Shown piece by piece: positions 21,966 to 33,800 of a stretch of DNA of 64,000 nucleotides. Source of the DNA: Ilyonectria destructans (lineage: Eukaryota; Ascomycota; Sordariomycetes; Hypocreales; Nectriaceae); assembly GCA_020740775.1 (NCBI GenBank), contig JAHEWK010000014.1, positions 248,001 through 312,000 on the forward strand, in the 5' to 3' direction. The notes below the pieces were generated by a model. That model saw only the letters and a list, made by a program, of their open reading frames with translations, ran no database searches and had not been told where the DNA came from. Position numbers and translations under genes: made by a program. How positions within the stretch are numbered: position 1 is the first letter of the stretch; the number at the start of each line of letters is the position of its first letter.

Positions 21966-24555
21966 TTCAGATTCGCCGAGAAGGATCGGTCGTAGAGTAC
22001 CCTAAGGATACTGCTCCTAGGGAAAGGGTGATGAGGAGTGGGTTGGAGATGTTTTGGCTAGGGCTACGAAGCTTGGACGAAGTTGTGACGTGTTGAGATT
22101 CGGGGCGTGGAGGAGATGATCACAATGCTTGATTCGGGAGGAACTATCTGGACTGGATCTACGTAGTACCAAGAAAGTTCATGAGCCACAGAAGAGTTGG
22201 GAAACGCGGCCTGAAAACCAACATGAAGCCGGATATCCCACTCAGGTAGGCGGGTAGCTACCTAACTTAGGCAGTACTTAAACAGGTAGGGGACCTCGCA
22301 ATGGCGGGCGCCACCCCAACTTTGAACTTTGGCTTTGACATCGCCGTAAGGCTGCCACGGCCGCCGATTCAACCAATAGTAGCTGCTTGTCTGTGTGATA
22401 TAAAGTAAGACACTCACTGTACGCTGCTGAGTATTGCTTGTTCTTGAGACCTTGTCCCTCTACCTTGGCATCCTTGCTCGTGATGTGTCCACCTTGGAGA
22501 CCTTGGCAATAGGTAGGTAGACATTATAACACTGCCCCTATGCGCTGTAGACTCCATGTATCGCTTGTGGCTGTACTTTTGGCCCTTTTCAAAGTCTCCC
22601 GGGCGCACTACAAAATATGGCGGTTCAGAAACGAGCAAGGAGGTCGTCAGCGCGTCGCCATCGCCAAGGGGGCCCAAGTTGAGGCTGAGCTGCCCAATCG
22701 TTCGACGCAACGTACCTGCCCATGGGTAAATATTATTACAGTCGAGGGATTGCGCATGGCTCTCGACCACATTGCCGACATCGCTCACCCAGAAGTAAAG
22801 CCAAGAACCATACGAGTTGGAGTATCCAACATGCGATTCAGAGCCCAGCACGTGCCCTCAGAAGGCACGTCCAGATTCTCAGACGACTAGACGTATGAGT
22901 GACCGACCACCCTACCTTGGCTACCACTACTTACCACTATGGAATGGTCGGTGACGCATGGACAGGATATGAGCTTCCGAAATCCGACGCATTTCGTCTC
23001 CAGGTCGCCCTCGGGAGATGAGCAATAGGGGGCACATGATGTGTTTCTGGCACCTCAACAGAAAGCCTGCCCTGCCCTGCCACGCTCTCCTGGACTCCCG
23101 CCTCATCAGCCCCCGTCCTCTCGTCTCCAGCCAGTTCCTGTAAGTCCCGGCGTTAGGCACTCCCAGGAACTAGCGAGACCTGCGCAAGGCCCTTGCTGCC
23201 TTAGGTGCATCGCGTTGCTGCAGGGCCTTGTCTGCCCCAGGAAGCCTGTGTTGCTACAAGCGCCGCACCCCCTCTCACGCCGACCCCCCCCCCTGCTGGG
23301 GCTCTGCCCAATGCCACGGCCAGTCGTTTACCCCGGATTTCGGATTGCCCACTGGACGTCATGCTAAAGCTCCTCTCGCCGCCGCTGTGCGTATCACCTA
23401 TCTGTCTCGGCCGTCACCTCGCTCCTCCGAATCCACATTCCCTCAACTCTGGTCTTTTCTTATCTCGCGGATGCTCCGATCATCGCTCTCGACTTCCCCG
23501 ACTTCACCGACTTCACCGTATGACTCCAGTGTGACGTCCGTGTGATTCCCGTGTGACTGGGTGCGGGAGCCTAAGCCGACGAAAGCAGAAAAATAACCAA
23601 TACGACCGAAACGTGGGCCAAAGCCAACTCCCCCTCTCAAAGTTGACTTCGGCCTCCTTCAACACCCGCCATGGCCGTTCCTCATTTCGCATCCAGCCTA
23701 GCTCTCTTTCCCCGTTCCCAAGCCTCGCCCGCAGCTGTGTACTACTAGCATAGCATGTCCGCATGTTGACGTCCCTCCCCGGCCCGGGGCCCCAACAAAC
23801 ACGGTAGTGGCACAGAGACACGTCCTCGACGACACATAGTCTCTGTTAGCGGCCCAGACAAGCCACGATCCATGGCGTCTTGTCAACCCCGTCTCCCGTC
23901 AGGCCAAGCAATCAAGACTTTTCGTTGGTCAATGGCTTGGTCATTTTCACTTCCCGTTTCGCTTCAAAGCCAAAATGAGAAGGCTCTGGAACCACCTTGG
24001 CCTCTTATTACATAACGTTTTGCTCCTAGCGGGCTGCATCACCTCCTCGTGATCGGTTTTCTAGACCCCCCTACGCTCCGGAGTCCCGACGCACCGCCCA
24101 AACCACCACAACATTGGTATCGTGACTTTTCTTCGCTCGCTAATACAGTTCCTATGTGCTTCTATTGCCTAGTCCAACATCCCAAATGGCCCCGAACATC
24201 CCGCCCCCGCAATCCCCCCGGATCTTGCTACACTCCGCTCCCGTCTCACACACCGCACATGCCGTCTCACGCCGGATCCCTTAAGCACATTTCGGGACCC
24301 TGTTCCGATCACTCAAAACGCAAAGCTAATAAGCGCGAGGTCCTAGTCATCTCTCCGACCGGCCCGGGCGAAATACCAAAAACAAACGGTACTGTATGAC
24401 CGTGCCTCCTCCCAAAAAGAAACGCCGTCTGTGCCTGTCATATACATGCGCGCTCTAGCCTAGGCCGTTGGAGCCGTTTCGGAACCGGTTGTCAACCTCT
24501 CGATGAGACCATTATGACTCGTCCGTGACTCGTGTTCTTGCCCATCGTCTGACCG
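21966..24555. other. 2.6-kb non-coding stretch, pyrimidine-rich on + strand
   Basis: Lies upstream of the small membrane-protein gene and downstream of the ING-type gene. From about 23050 to 24400 the + strand is markedly C/T-rich, the composition of a fungal leader, yet no rightward coding region follows. A 116-codon frame at 22540-22890 (+) has a signal-peptide-like start and is treated separately as a doubtful gene. Tandem CCTGC units occur at 23067-23081. Confidence 0.45.
22540..22890 (+). CDS. Doubtful small ORF with signal-peptide-like start
   Basis: A single-exon frame of 116 codons beginning with a hydrophobic stretch (VSLVAVLLALFKVSRA) followed by a hydrophilic body. I recognise no family. 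A 145-codon frame overlaps it on the opposite strand, so the coding status of either is uncertain. It could be chance. Confidence 0.15.
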   Translation: MRCRLHVSLVAVLLALFKVSRAHYKIWRFRNEQGGRQRVAIAKGAQVEAELPNRSTQRTCPWVNIITVEGLRMALDHIADIAHPEVKPRTIRVGVSNMRFRAQHVPSEGTSRFSDD

Positions 24556-26740
24556 CTATCGTCCATTTACCTTTTTCCCTCCCATTTTCAGGCGTTCCTT
24601 GCAGTCCTCGCAATACCATTTTGCTGTGTTTAGTTAGCCCCGGTCTATTTGCCATGAAGGATTCAGCACCGCACTTACCTTTTGTTGTGGGAGCAACTTT
24701 GAGGCCAACACATTCCAGATGGAACCATTCTCGTGGACACCCATCCGCATCGCATGCCACCATCTCGCCGTAACTGACACTGTTGCAATAGCAATATGTC
24801 GGCTCGTCCGCATCAATCTCCCCCTCCTCCTCCTCGCCCTGCATGCTGCTGTTCGTATCTTCGTCCACGAGATGGCTAACAACAGCATGGATAGTAGAAC
24901 CCGCTTTCTTCTGTGTCTTTTTGTTGATTCCAGCACCCTCGGCATTTCGTGATGATCGCGACCGGGCTGCGTCCTGGAACGACGCCATGGCTGGCGTTGA
25001 GGGCTTACTGGCTCGCCCGCTCTTCGTTGTGACTGTCAAGTTCTGAGGCGCTGGAGGTACTGATTCACTCTTGCGCTCATTCTCCTCGGGCTTGTTCTCC
25101 TTTTTAGCGACTGCTGGTACGGGCACTGGAACCGGCTCTGGTCGCTCGGGCTCCTTCTTTGCCGGTTCAGTCTTGATGGGCACCGTCGGTTCCTTCACTA
25201 CCTTGGTCTCGGGTACGGACCGTGGCCAGGCACTCGACAGTGCGGTATTGGGATCGGGCGTGGCAGTCGGATTGCCGTTTGGCTTATTAGATGCTGAAGA
25301 AGTCGGACGCGCTTTGCCGTTCTCCAGATTGGCCGACTGTATCGAATTCTGGCGCGCGCGCGTTGGTGCCGGGATCGGCGCTACGATTGGCACAGGAGAT
25401 GGCTGGACGGCGACAGGTTTGGGCTCGGGCAGTTCGGTGAGCACGGGGGATGAAGTGGCCGATGGAGGCATAGGGGTTACACCGTTCCTGCTAAAGATTA
25501 TCGTGTTAGATACTTGTCTTTGGGCAATTGGAGGAGGGAACAAAACATACCTCTTCTTCGATTGGCCACTGCCAGAGGGAAGCGCCTTTCTCTTCTTTGG
25601 GCCCTCAGGCGCTGGGGTGGCTCTGGGGCTTGCTGTTTTCGCTTTTGGCGCAGTAGGTCCAAAAACGCTTGTCATGGCGCGTTCCGCTGTCGCGCCGTTT
25701 GTCGGCTTTTCCACTTTGCGTCTCTTCTGTGGGGGATTACTGCTGGGGGTAGTAGATGCTGTCGTGATACCTAAGCCAACGTTGTTGGGTTCTGCCGTCT
25801 TGCGAGACTTGCTGCCCTGCGACTTCTTGCTCTCGCCTTTGTGTCGACCATCGTGATCGTCAAAGTCATCGTCGTGGTTGTTATTGGTATTGTTATTTTG
25901 GTTCCTCGAAGCCTTCTTGGCTTGGACGGCCTGCTTCCGAGCATCGCTTCTAGCTGCCGCCTCCTCAGCTAAGGCCTGCGCCGCTGCTGAGATTGCTGCG
26001 GCGCCATCGCGTCGCGCGCGGTCGGCTTGCGAAGACCGCCCTGTGCGATTTTCTGGATAGGCCCAGTGGGTGGTGCTCCCCCATTTGGTCTCGTCGCTGA
26101 ACTCGCTCTCCAGGTGTGGCCAGACATCATCGATGCGGGCGAGTTGAGCCTGAAGGGCTTCATTGGCCGTAGAGATGACGTGGTTCTTTTCTTCGAGCGA
26201 TACTAGCATTTCTTGGATCTTGATCGCCGTCTGGCGGTACAGGTGTCGGCGAGGAAGGTTGGAAGGGTCAAAGACCAGGTCTTTGTGAGAGTCGTCGGCG
26301 GACGGCACAGGATGCAGACCGTTGCTCATAGCAATTCCGCTGGAGCTGTTCTGGGCGCTCATCGGCGCAGAGGCTGGGGCAATGCTGCTCGAGGCCTCGT
26401 TGTTCGGACGTGGCTCGGGGAGGGGTGCCTCGGCGGCAGCAGCGACGAGTCGAAAGAGCTGGTCTTCGGGGGCGAAGAGTTTGGCATCAACCTCCTTCAA
26501 AAGCGTGAAGTGTCGGACGAGCTCTTTGGGGAGCGCGGTAATGGCGTCGGCGAAGTGGGTGATTGCCGGGAAGATCTCGATGGGCTGGTCGCTGAGGGAC
26601 CCTGCACCAACAAGGTCTCTGCCACCACCAGCGCGACCGAGGCTGGCCGAACTTCGCGGAGGGTTTGTTCGTGTCTGTCGAACGGGCTGCGATCGCCGGT
26701 GCGACGGTGTTTCCGCCGCGGGCGGCTTGGCCGACTTCAT
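24556..26740 (-). CDS. ING-family PHD-finger chromatin protein (Pho23/Yng-type)
   Basis: Chromatin regulator of the ING family; fungal members (Pho23, Yng1, Yng2) recruit histone deacetylase or acetyltransferase complexes to H3K4-methylated nucleosomes. Exons are 25551-26740, 24679-25487 and 24556-24623 (2067 nt, 688 aa). The N-terminal ING helical domain (about 50-225) includes [27 protein letters not shown] long disordered Pro/Ala/Lys/Ser middle follows. The PHD finger near the C-terminus reads [15 protein letters not shown], then [13 protein letters not shown], and is completed only by the last exon, [12 protein letters not shown]. Without splicing the 55-nt last intron, the final Cys pair is lost. 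The middle 63-nt intron is in frame and has no stop. The long linker makes it larger than yeast Pho23 (330 aa). The length favours the Pho23 type, but this is not certain. Confidence 0.85.
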
Positions 26741-27538
26741 CGTGGGCGAAGCAAATGGGTTGAGATTTGGGGGGGATTCGGTCGAGCTGATCGGGCGTGG
26801 GACGAAGTGGTTGGAAGCCGAGATGTTGGTTTGGGTGGGCGGGAGGCGAGTAATTGTGAAATCGACCTGGTAGGAGAAGAGGCTAGGTCATGTTGCATCG
26901 ATCGCACGATTGAACTGCCGGAGGAAACGCAGAGGGCGTGGAGGGGAGAGGTGGAGGCCAGCAGGACGCAGAGGTAGATGGCTCGCTCCCATTTGATTTT
27001 GGGGAAGCGAGCGCTCGACTACCGCGGCGGGAGTGTACGCAGCGGCGCCAGCACCCGCAACAGCGCACATGTCGGCCTCAGGCGCCCCAAAGCGGCATCC
27101 ACTACCACCTTTCAGCACCAATCAGCGCCACCCAGAGGGGGTCCTGCAGCAAGGCGACCCGCATCCCGGAGAAACCGGCCTCCCGATCCCGGAGTTTTTT
27201 CTTATCTGATAAGGGCCAACCCAGGACGCATTTCGTCATTGGCCTTGGACAAGCCGAGCCAGAGGTCAGGTTGTACGAAACGACTCGGAGGTGAAGACAA
27301 ATCAAGCAACTCGGTCTTTACTTGTTGATATAATACAGATGAGAATAGTCTGACGATACCTAAATTTACAGAGAGTTCCCTCGCCAATATACCCAGAACA
27401 GTAGATGCTCTAAAGCCAGTCCTCAACCACATCCGAAAAGCCAACGCGCCTAACTACAATAGAATGAATGCTTGTTACTTGGGTATAAACTTCTTGACCA
27501 TGGAATCGGTGATGAACCCGGTGTATCAATCCTCCAGA
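26741..27538. other. Intergenic: ING gene upstream / cis-prenyltransferase downstream
   Basis: A tandem arrangement of two leftward genes. It should contain the ING-gene promoter and the 3' end of the prenyltransferase gene. Open frames on both strands lack domains. No RNA gene is seen. Confidence 0.5.
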
Positions 27539-28755
27539 TTATTCGACCATGCTTCGCGTCTTCACAGCTCGTCCTCCCGCCGGCGCACCATCCCGGTCTT
27601 TCTGCTTTTGCCGCCACTGCCACTCCAGCAAAATCCAAATGAAGTGCTGGAGATCGAAGTCTGGCCATAGTGTATCAATGAAGAAGATTTGAGTGTCTTG
27701 ATGGCATTGCCAGAGCATAAAGTCACTAAGGCGCTCAACGCCGCTGGTCCGGACAAAGATGTCGAGAGGCGGGTCATTTGCAGTGTACATGTGCTTATCT
27801 AGCGTCTCGGCAGTAATCGTTTCGGGGTTTGGAAGCCCCGAGAGGCTGGCAGAGCTGTTCCTTGCTCGGAGGCGCGGCGAGGGAGAGTCTGGATGTAGCG
27901 TGGGTGACGAGGAGTCTCCGTCTCTGGAGTCCTTTTCTCCGTCTTCGTCCAGACTAACTGAGTCCTCAGGGGGGACATCGTGGATGGTGGGCAGGCCGCC
28001 GTCACGACCATCCAGCTGTCTCGATAGAATCTTCTGCCTGATTCGGGAGGGCGAGAAAGGTGTGGTCTTCGGCGGAGTAGGAGCTAGGAATTCTTGCACG
28101 GTCGATTTCACTGCGGTCGTCATCTCAGCTCGGGAAGTATAAGGGAAGCAGATGTTTAGCACAGCCCTGCTGCGCGTTAGTAATTGTTCCACGGCTCTTC
28201 TGATTCGACATTTTGTACTTGTTATTGTGCTTTGTTCGTGCAACCGCTTTGTCAACCACTTCTAGAACATCTCCTCGAATCATCTCGCGCTGGCCGAGCA
28301 CCCGAACACGGGCCCCATAACGGTCGAGAATGTGGCCGTAATTCGTCAACTGCTCGAGCTTGACCTTTGCTAATTGCATGAGGCCTTCGACTTCGTACTT
28401 CGGGCGGTTGAAGTTTTCTATGCTGAACGCGTAGACAGTGACGACCTTGACGCCGCATTTGTAGCATATCTCCATTATCTACCCATAATATGTCAGCGTT
28501 GTGTCGGGGACCATGGTGATCAATGGCACGTACCCTAGCGAGAGCCTCAAACCCGCGATGATGGCCTTCCACGGTCTCCATTCGGTGGCTTCGTGCGTAT
28601 CGTCGATTTCCGTCCATCTCAAAGGACACATGCTGAGGAATGGGGCCTTGCTTGAGGGCGCCAATAAGCAGCTCTCGGAGTTGCCTCATGGCCCATTCTC
28701 CTGGAGGGGACTCCAAGATCACCCTCCGGAGCAAGGAAGATGTAGCATCTGACAT
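27539..28755 (-). CDS. cis-Prenyltransferase (dehydrodolichyl diphosphate synthase, Rer2/Srt1 type)
   Basis: Catalytic subunit elongating farnesyl diphosphate with isopentenyl diphosphate to make dolichol for ER protein glycosylation. Exons are 28534-28755, 28219-28478 and 27539-28166 (1110 nt, 369 aa). The catalytic aspartate motif MDGNRRYAR starts at Met47 (Asp48). EGHHRGFEAL, CGVKVVTVYAFSIENFNRP and AVLNICFPYTSR follow in order. Near the end RTSGVERLSDFMLWQ and FIDTLWPDFDL are intact; the RxSG motif is the RXG type of active cis-prenyltransferases. Between the CFPYTSR strand and RTSGVERLSDF lies an insertion of about 90 residues rich in Ser, Asp and Pro, probably a disordered loop. The exon 3 acceptor was chosen after CAGCAG to give KAVLNICF. 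Rer2 versus Srt1 cannot be separated here. Confidence 0.92.
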
Positions 28756-30824
28756 CTTGGTTGAGTGTGGGCGTGGGATTCGCGAGAGGAGCGGGAACGA
28801 TTGCGGAAAGAAAATGCGACGTGTCGTCGGGTTGTCGGTAGTAGTAAGGGGGATCGTGACGGCGCGATGGGGATCGGAATTCAGAGGTGAAAGCAGCCGT
28901 ATATTATTAGAAGATTTATGGACGATCGGGAGAGGCGAAAAACGATGGTGACGACGAAGCAGAGCTGAAGCCACGAATCTTGAGTGGCGGAGTTGGCATC
29001 TGATGATGGGGCTTGTTGAGGCGCGTGTGCCAACTACGCTGCAAAGCACTGGTGTTCGAGAGTGCGCCCAGAGCTTTTTGTGCCTAGCTGCTTCCTGAGA
29101 GCTTGGCGGGCAAGGATATCCCTGGACCAATGAGAGCGCTGCGCACAAACAGCGTCATTCGTCGTGGAGGCCGAGGCTTGATGACGGAACAGCGCATGAG
29201 CAGGCCCAGGACAACTTCCCGAAACATGTTAATAGGCTGGACAAGGATCGGAAGTGGCTGGGGTGCTCGTGTTGGATGTTTGGGTGGCTCGATCATCGAA
29301 CGCGCTTCGACCAGGACTCGTTCGTACACGATTTGGAGCCACGGAGAAGGCGTCGAAGATGTTTGAGAAGTTTAGTTAAAGCTCGCCCAAAAAGCCACGA
29401 GACACAAGTTAAAACTCAATGGCAGAGATGTTTGAATCTTGGTTCACACCTTGTCGATGATAGCCCCTGTCGTACAGTAATGCTAGCAATGGGGGATCAA
29501 CGAGCTGCGTGTACTTCACCTTCATCCAAGCAGCAAATCGCCCACCTTGTCCGCGGTTAGGTCTTAATCTCGCCATGCCGTGCGTCCAAATGACCGAAAT
29601 GACACTTCCTGTCCGTATTGTTGTTAATACGCATTGCCATGAACCTCCCCTTTGATCTGGTTGGTTGGTTGGTTGGTTGGCTGGTTGGCTACACGGAGCA
29701 TCGTTGGTGACGACTGGTGACAACAGACGGATGAGTTCCCGGGCTTGGCTCCGCAATCAAGCACGTCATGACTTGGGCATCTGGCTTCCCCATACAAAAA
29801 TTGCATTCCCCCTCTACGAGAATCGCTTGGGGGATTCGCCCAGAGAGATAAATACCTACGTAGGTGCGGCAACCTGGGTTGTTAAATTGTTTTGCATTTC
29901 TCGTTATGTTCTAGAACGTAGCTCTGACTCGCTGGACAGGGCTCGGACCGCGAGAGCAGGAACTAGAAGACGTCATTGCTGCAGTGCCTAGCGGGCGCTG
30001 TGAGCCGAGCTTCCAGTTAGAAGCGACGCCACATGCAGTCTCAGTCAGCAATCACTCACAGGCATGTACAGGTGGCATGGTGCTGTAATGACACAGTAAT
30101 ACGCTGTAATGCGACGGTAATGCCTCCAGTTCCACTTTGGTCCCAGCGCGCTTTCGGGCTTTCCAAGGCGAGACGCATGGATCCTGGGTCCTGCACTTCC
30201 TCGTTGAGGCTCAATGGCTTCCGACTGGCTGGTTGGGGCCAGTTCGGTGAGCTCCCTGCAGCCATGATGGGTGGGTGTTGGGTGGGTGCTGGGTGCTAAT
30301 GGTGGAGTCTGACTGCCGCTGCGCGATGTTAGCACCGCTACGGCCGGGTCCATTGGGCTAAGGTTTATGATCTAGATGCGGCCGCCGCCGTTGCAGGTTT
30401 TTCTAGACAGATACCGGCCGGCCTTATCAGGTGCGCCGCAAATGCCAGGAACGATCATGTTAGGCTCAGGCCGAGGAGGGTTTGGAGCGATGGCCGGCTA
30501 CGGAAGAAGGCGCAACCACCCTAACTTGGTATGTACGTAGCTGGAGCTTTGCCAAACTCGTCATACCCACCCAGCTTGTCATCCGTCCAAGGTGTCTCGC
30601 CGCCTCCGTGAAGCTCGTTTTTCCACTGCTCCTTTCTCTTTCTTCTTCTCACCCTTTGTCCTGAGTACCGGCCTGTGGAGACCTAGCGATCGCTTGCCCT
30701 CTCATTATCCGACTCGGCATCTCTCTCGTTGTTGCAATTGCAGCCATTCCCCGCATCGAAAAGCGACTTCGTGCTACCCCTCGCCAATCCACACCACCTC
30801 CCTCGACAAGCTCCTGCCGCCGCC
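28756..30824. promoter_or_regulatory. 2.1-kb divergent intergenic region with GGTT repeat
   Basis: Separates the divergent cis-prenyltransferase (-) and GH63-like (+) genes, so it should carry both promoters. The last ~200 bases before the GH63-like ATG are C/T-rich, like fungal leaders. A GGTT repeat lies near 29660. Open frames of 60-115 codons on both strands have no domain. Confidence 0.5.
29659..29689. repeat. GGTT tetranucleotide repeat
   Basis: About seven tandem GGTT units with one or two GGCT variants, in non-coding DNA between divergent genes. Confidence 0.85.
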
Positions 30825-33800
30825 ATGGTGGTCTTTGAAGGCCACGAGTTCCTCACTGAGGAGGAGAGGCGCCTCAAGGAAGATCGTGATCGTACCAAGT
30901 ACTGGAAGAAATGGGGTCCCTACGTTTCTGAGCGACAATGGGCCACAGGCAAGCTGCCGTGCGCTCACTCGCACACCCTCAATTGCTAACTGCCTCGCAG
31001 TCAGAGAAGATTACAGCGCCGACGGAGACGCTTGGAGCCGTACGTCTGGCTTCAGTACCGACCTTTCCGCGCATCGAAAACTGATAAGCTCGTCTAGATT
31101 TCCCCCACGATCACGCCCGGTCCCGAACCTTCAGGTGGGGCGAAGACGGCATCGCGGGTGTGTCCGACACCCATGGCTGGCAGAACATTGCCTTCGCCTT
31201 TTGGAATGAAGAAGAGTGTGTCTACCAATCCTACAAGACGTATTTACACGATTGCTGACTTTTGAAGTGATTTCCTCAAGGAGCGCCTCTTCGGCCTTTC
31301 CAACCCGCAGGGCAATCACGGAGAGGGCGTCCGGGAAGCCCACTTCCATGTTGACAACACCCCGGTCAGTAGTCGGCCCTGGTCCCAGGAATATCTTGAT
31401 AGTGGACTTCCGCTAACCCGCATGACAGACTGTAATAGACCCCCCCACAAGCTGTGATGTCTCGGCATGCTAATTGTTTTCCAGCACTCTTACATGAAGT
31501 TCCTCTACAAGTACCCTCAGAAGAAGTTTCCCTACCAAGAGCTGCGTGATGAAAGTGCCCGCAGAACGAAGGAAGACAGAGAGCACCAGATCACCAACAC
31601 CGGGGTGTTTGACGAGGATAGGTACTGGGACATCTTCATCGAAACTGCCAAGGAAACCGACGACCCCGACGAGATCCTTTTCCGAGTCACGGCCTGGAAC
31701 AGAGGCCCCGATCCTGCTCCGTTGCACATCATTCCCCATGTCTGGTTCCGCAACACTTGGAGCTGGGGCAGAGAGCCCGAGAGCAAGAAGCCATCCGTCA
31801 AGTACCAGGATGAAACCATGGTCAAATCAGACCATTGGAATCTGGGAGAGCGTTACGTCCTATGCTCTCCATCTCCTGGTGTGGGATCTAGTGGAAAGGA
31901 TGTCATGCCTAAGTTCATGTTCACCGAGAATGATACGAACTTCAAGACTTTGTATGACCAAGAGAATAAGCAGCCATATGTCAAGGATGCTTTCCACAGA
32001 TACATCGTGGACGGTGAAAAGGACGCCATCAATCCTGCCCAGACTGGCACAAAGTGCGGCGCATGGTTCAGCTTCAACGAAGACGGTGGTGTGAACCCCG
32101 GAGAGTGCGCCGGTGAGAAAACCCCCTGAAGCCTACTGGATACAACACTGCTAACCAAAATCACCAGTCGTTCGATTCCGCTTCACTAAGCGGGATGATG
32201 GCTACCTCGATGAAGAAGAGTTCGATGATGTGATTGAGAATCGTATTGAAGAAGCCGATGAGTTTTACTACAGACTTAGCCCCCTACCCATGGCCGACGA
32301 TCTTCGCAACATTCAACGTCAAGCATTCTCAGGCATGATGTGGACGAAGCAACACTATTACTTCGTCTGGGATCACTGGGCGAACGGCGATCCTACCATG
32401 CCTCCCCCGCCCGACTGTCGTAAAGGGATAAGGAACTCACAATGGAAGCATATGCACTGCGACGACATCCTGTCGATGCCCGATTCGTGGGAATACCCCT
32501 TCTTCGCTGCATGGGACAGTGCGTTCCACTGCATCCCGTTGGCCATGATTGACCCCGACTTTGCCAAGAAGCAGCTCGACCTCTTCACCCGCGAGTGGTA
32601 CTGCCATCCAAACGGGCAGCTTCCAGCGCAAGTTCCCTCCCTTGAACTTGAGCCCAGAGCAGATGACTAACTATTTTCTAGATATGAGTGGAACTTTGGC
32701 GATGTGAATCCACCAGTCCACGCTTGGGCTACGTTCAGAACCTTCAAGATTGAGCGGAAGATGTACGGCCGTCAAGATCTTGAATTCCTTGAGCGTGTGT
32801 TCCAGAAGCTCCTCCTTAACTTCACATGGTGGGTAAACCGTAAGGATGCCGACGGCAAGAACGTTTTTGAAGGAGGCTTCTTGGGGCTGGACAACATTGG
32901 CTTGTTCAACCGCTCAGAGCCCCTGCCCACGGGAGGCGTGCTAGAGCAAGCAGACAGCACCGGTTGGATGGCATTCTACTGCCTCTCCATGCTGAACATT
33001 GCCCTGGAATTGGCCAAGCATCGTCGCGTCTATGAGGACATTGCATCGAAATTCTTCGAGCATTTCATCTTCATCAGTGACGCAATGACTTTCCGAACTG
33101 GTCTGAAGGAGGAGCAATCGCTCTGGAACGAGAAAGACGGGTTCTACTATGATGCCATTTCATGGGGCGGCCCCTGGATCCAGCAACTTCCTGTCAGGTC
33201 GCTCGTGGGCCTGATTCCCCTCTATGCGACTATCACGCTGGAACCCGAGCTGCTTAACAAGCTCCCGTCGTTCAAAAAGAGGGTTGATTGGTTCATGGAG
33301 AATCGTTGTGACTTGGCAGAGAGAAACATGGCCAGTATCCGAAAGCGCGGAAAGGGAAATCGACTCCTGCTCTCCATCGTCAGCAAGGACAGACTGGAGA
33401 AGATTCTCAAGCGCATGCTTGACGAGGACGAGTTCTTCAGCGACCATGGAATTCGATCTTTGTCGAAGTTCCACAAGGAGAACCCGTTCTCGATGGACGT
33501 CAATGGGCAGAAGTTTGCGGTCGGATACGTGCCAGGCGACTCCGACAGTGGGCTCTTCGGCGGAAACAGTAACTGGAGAGGTCCGATCTGGTTGTGTGTC
33601 AATTTCCTCCTGGTCGAGTCGCTGCAGCGCTTCTTCCTCTTCTACGGACCTGAGTTCCAGGTTGAGTGCCCAACTGGTAGCGGGGACTTCATGCATTTGG
33701 GCAAGGTTGCTGAAGAGATCCAGCACCGTCTGCAACATCTCTTTGCTCGAACTGATGACGGCCGGCGAAGCATCAACGGAGGTGACGATCGGCTCGACTT

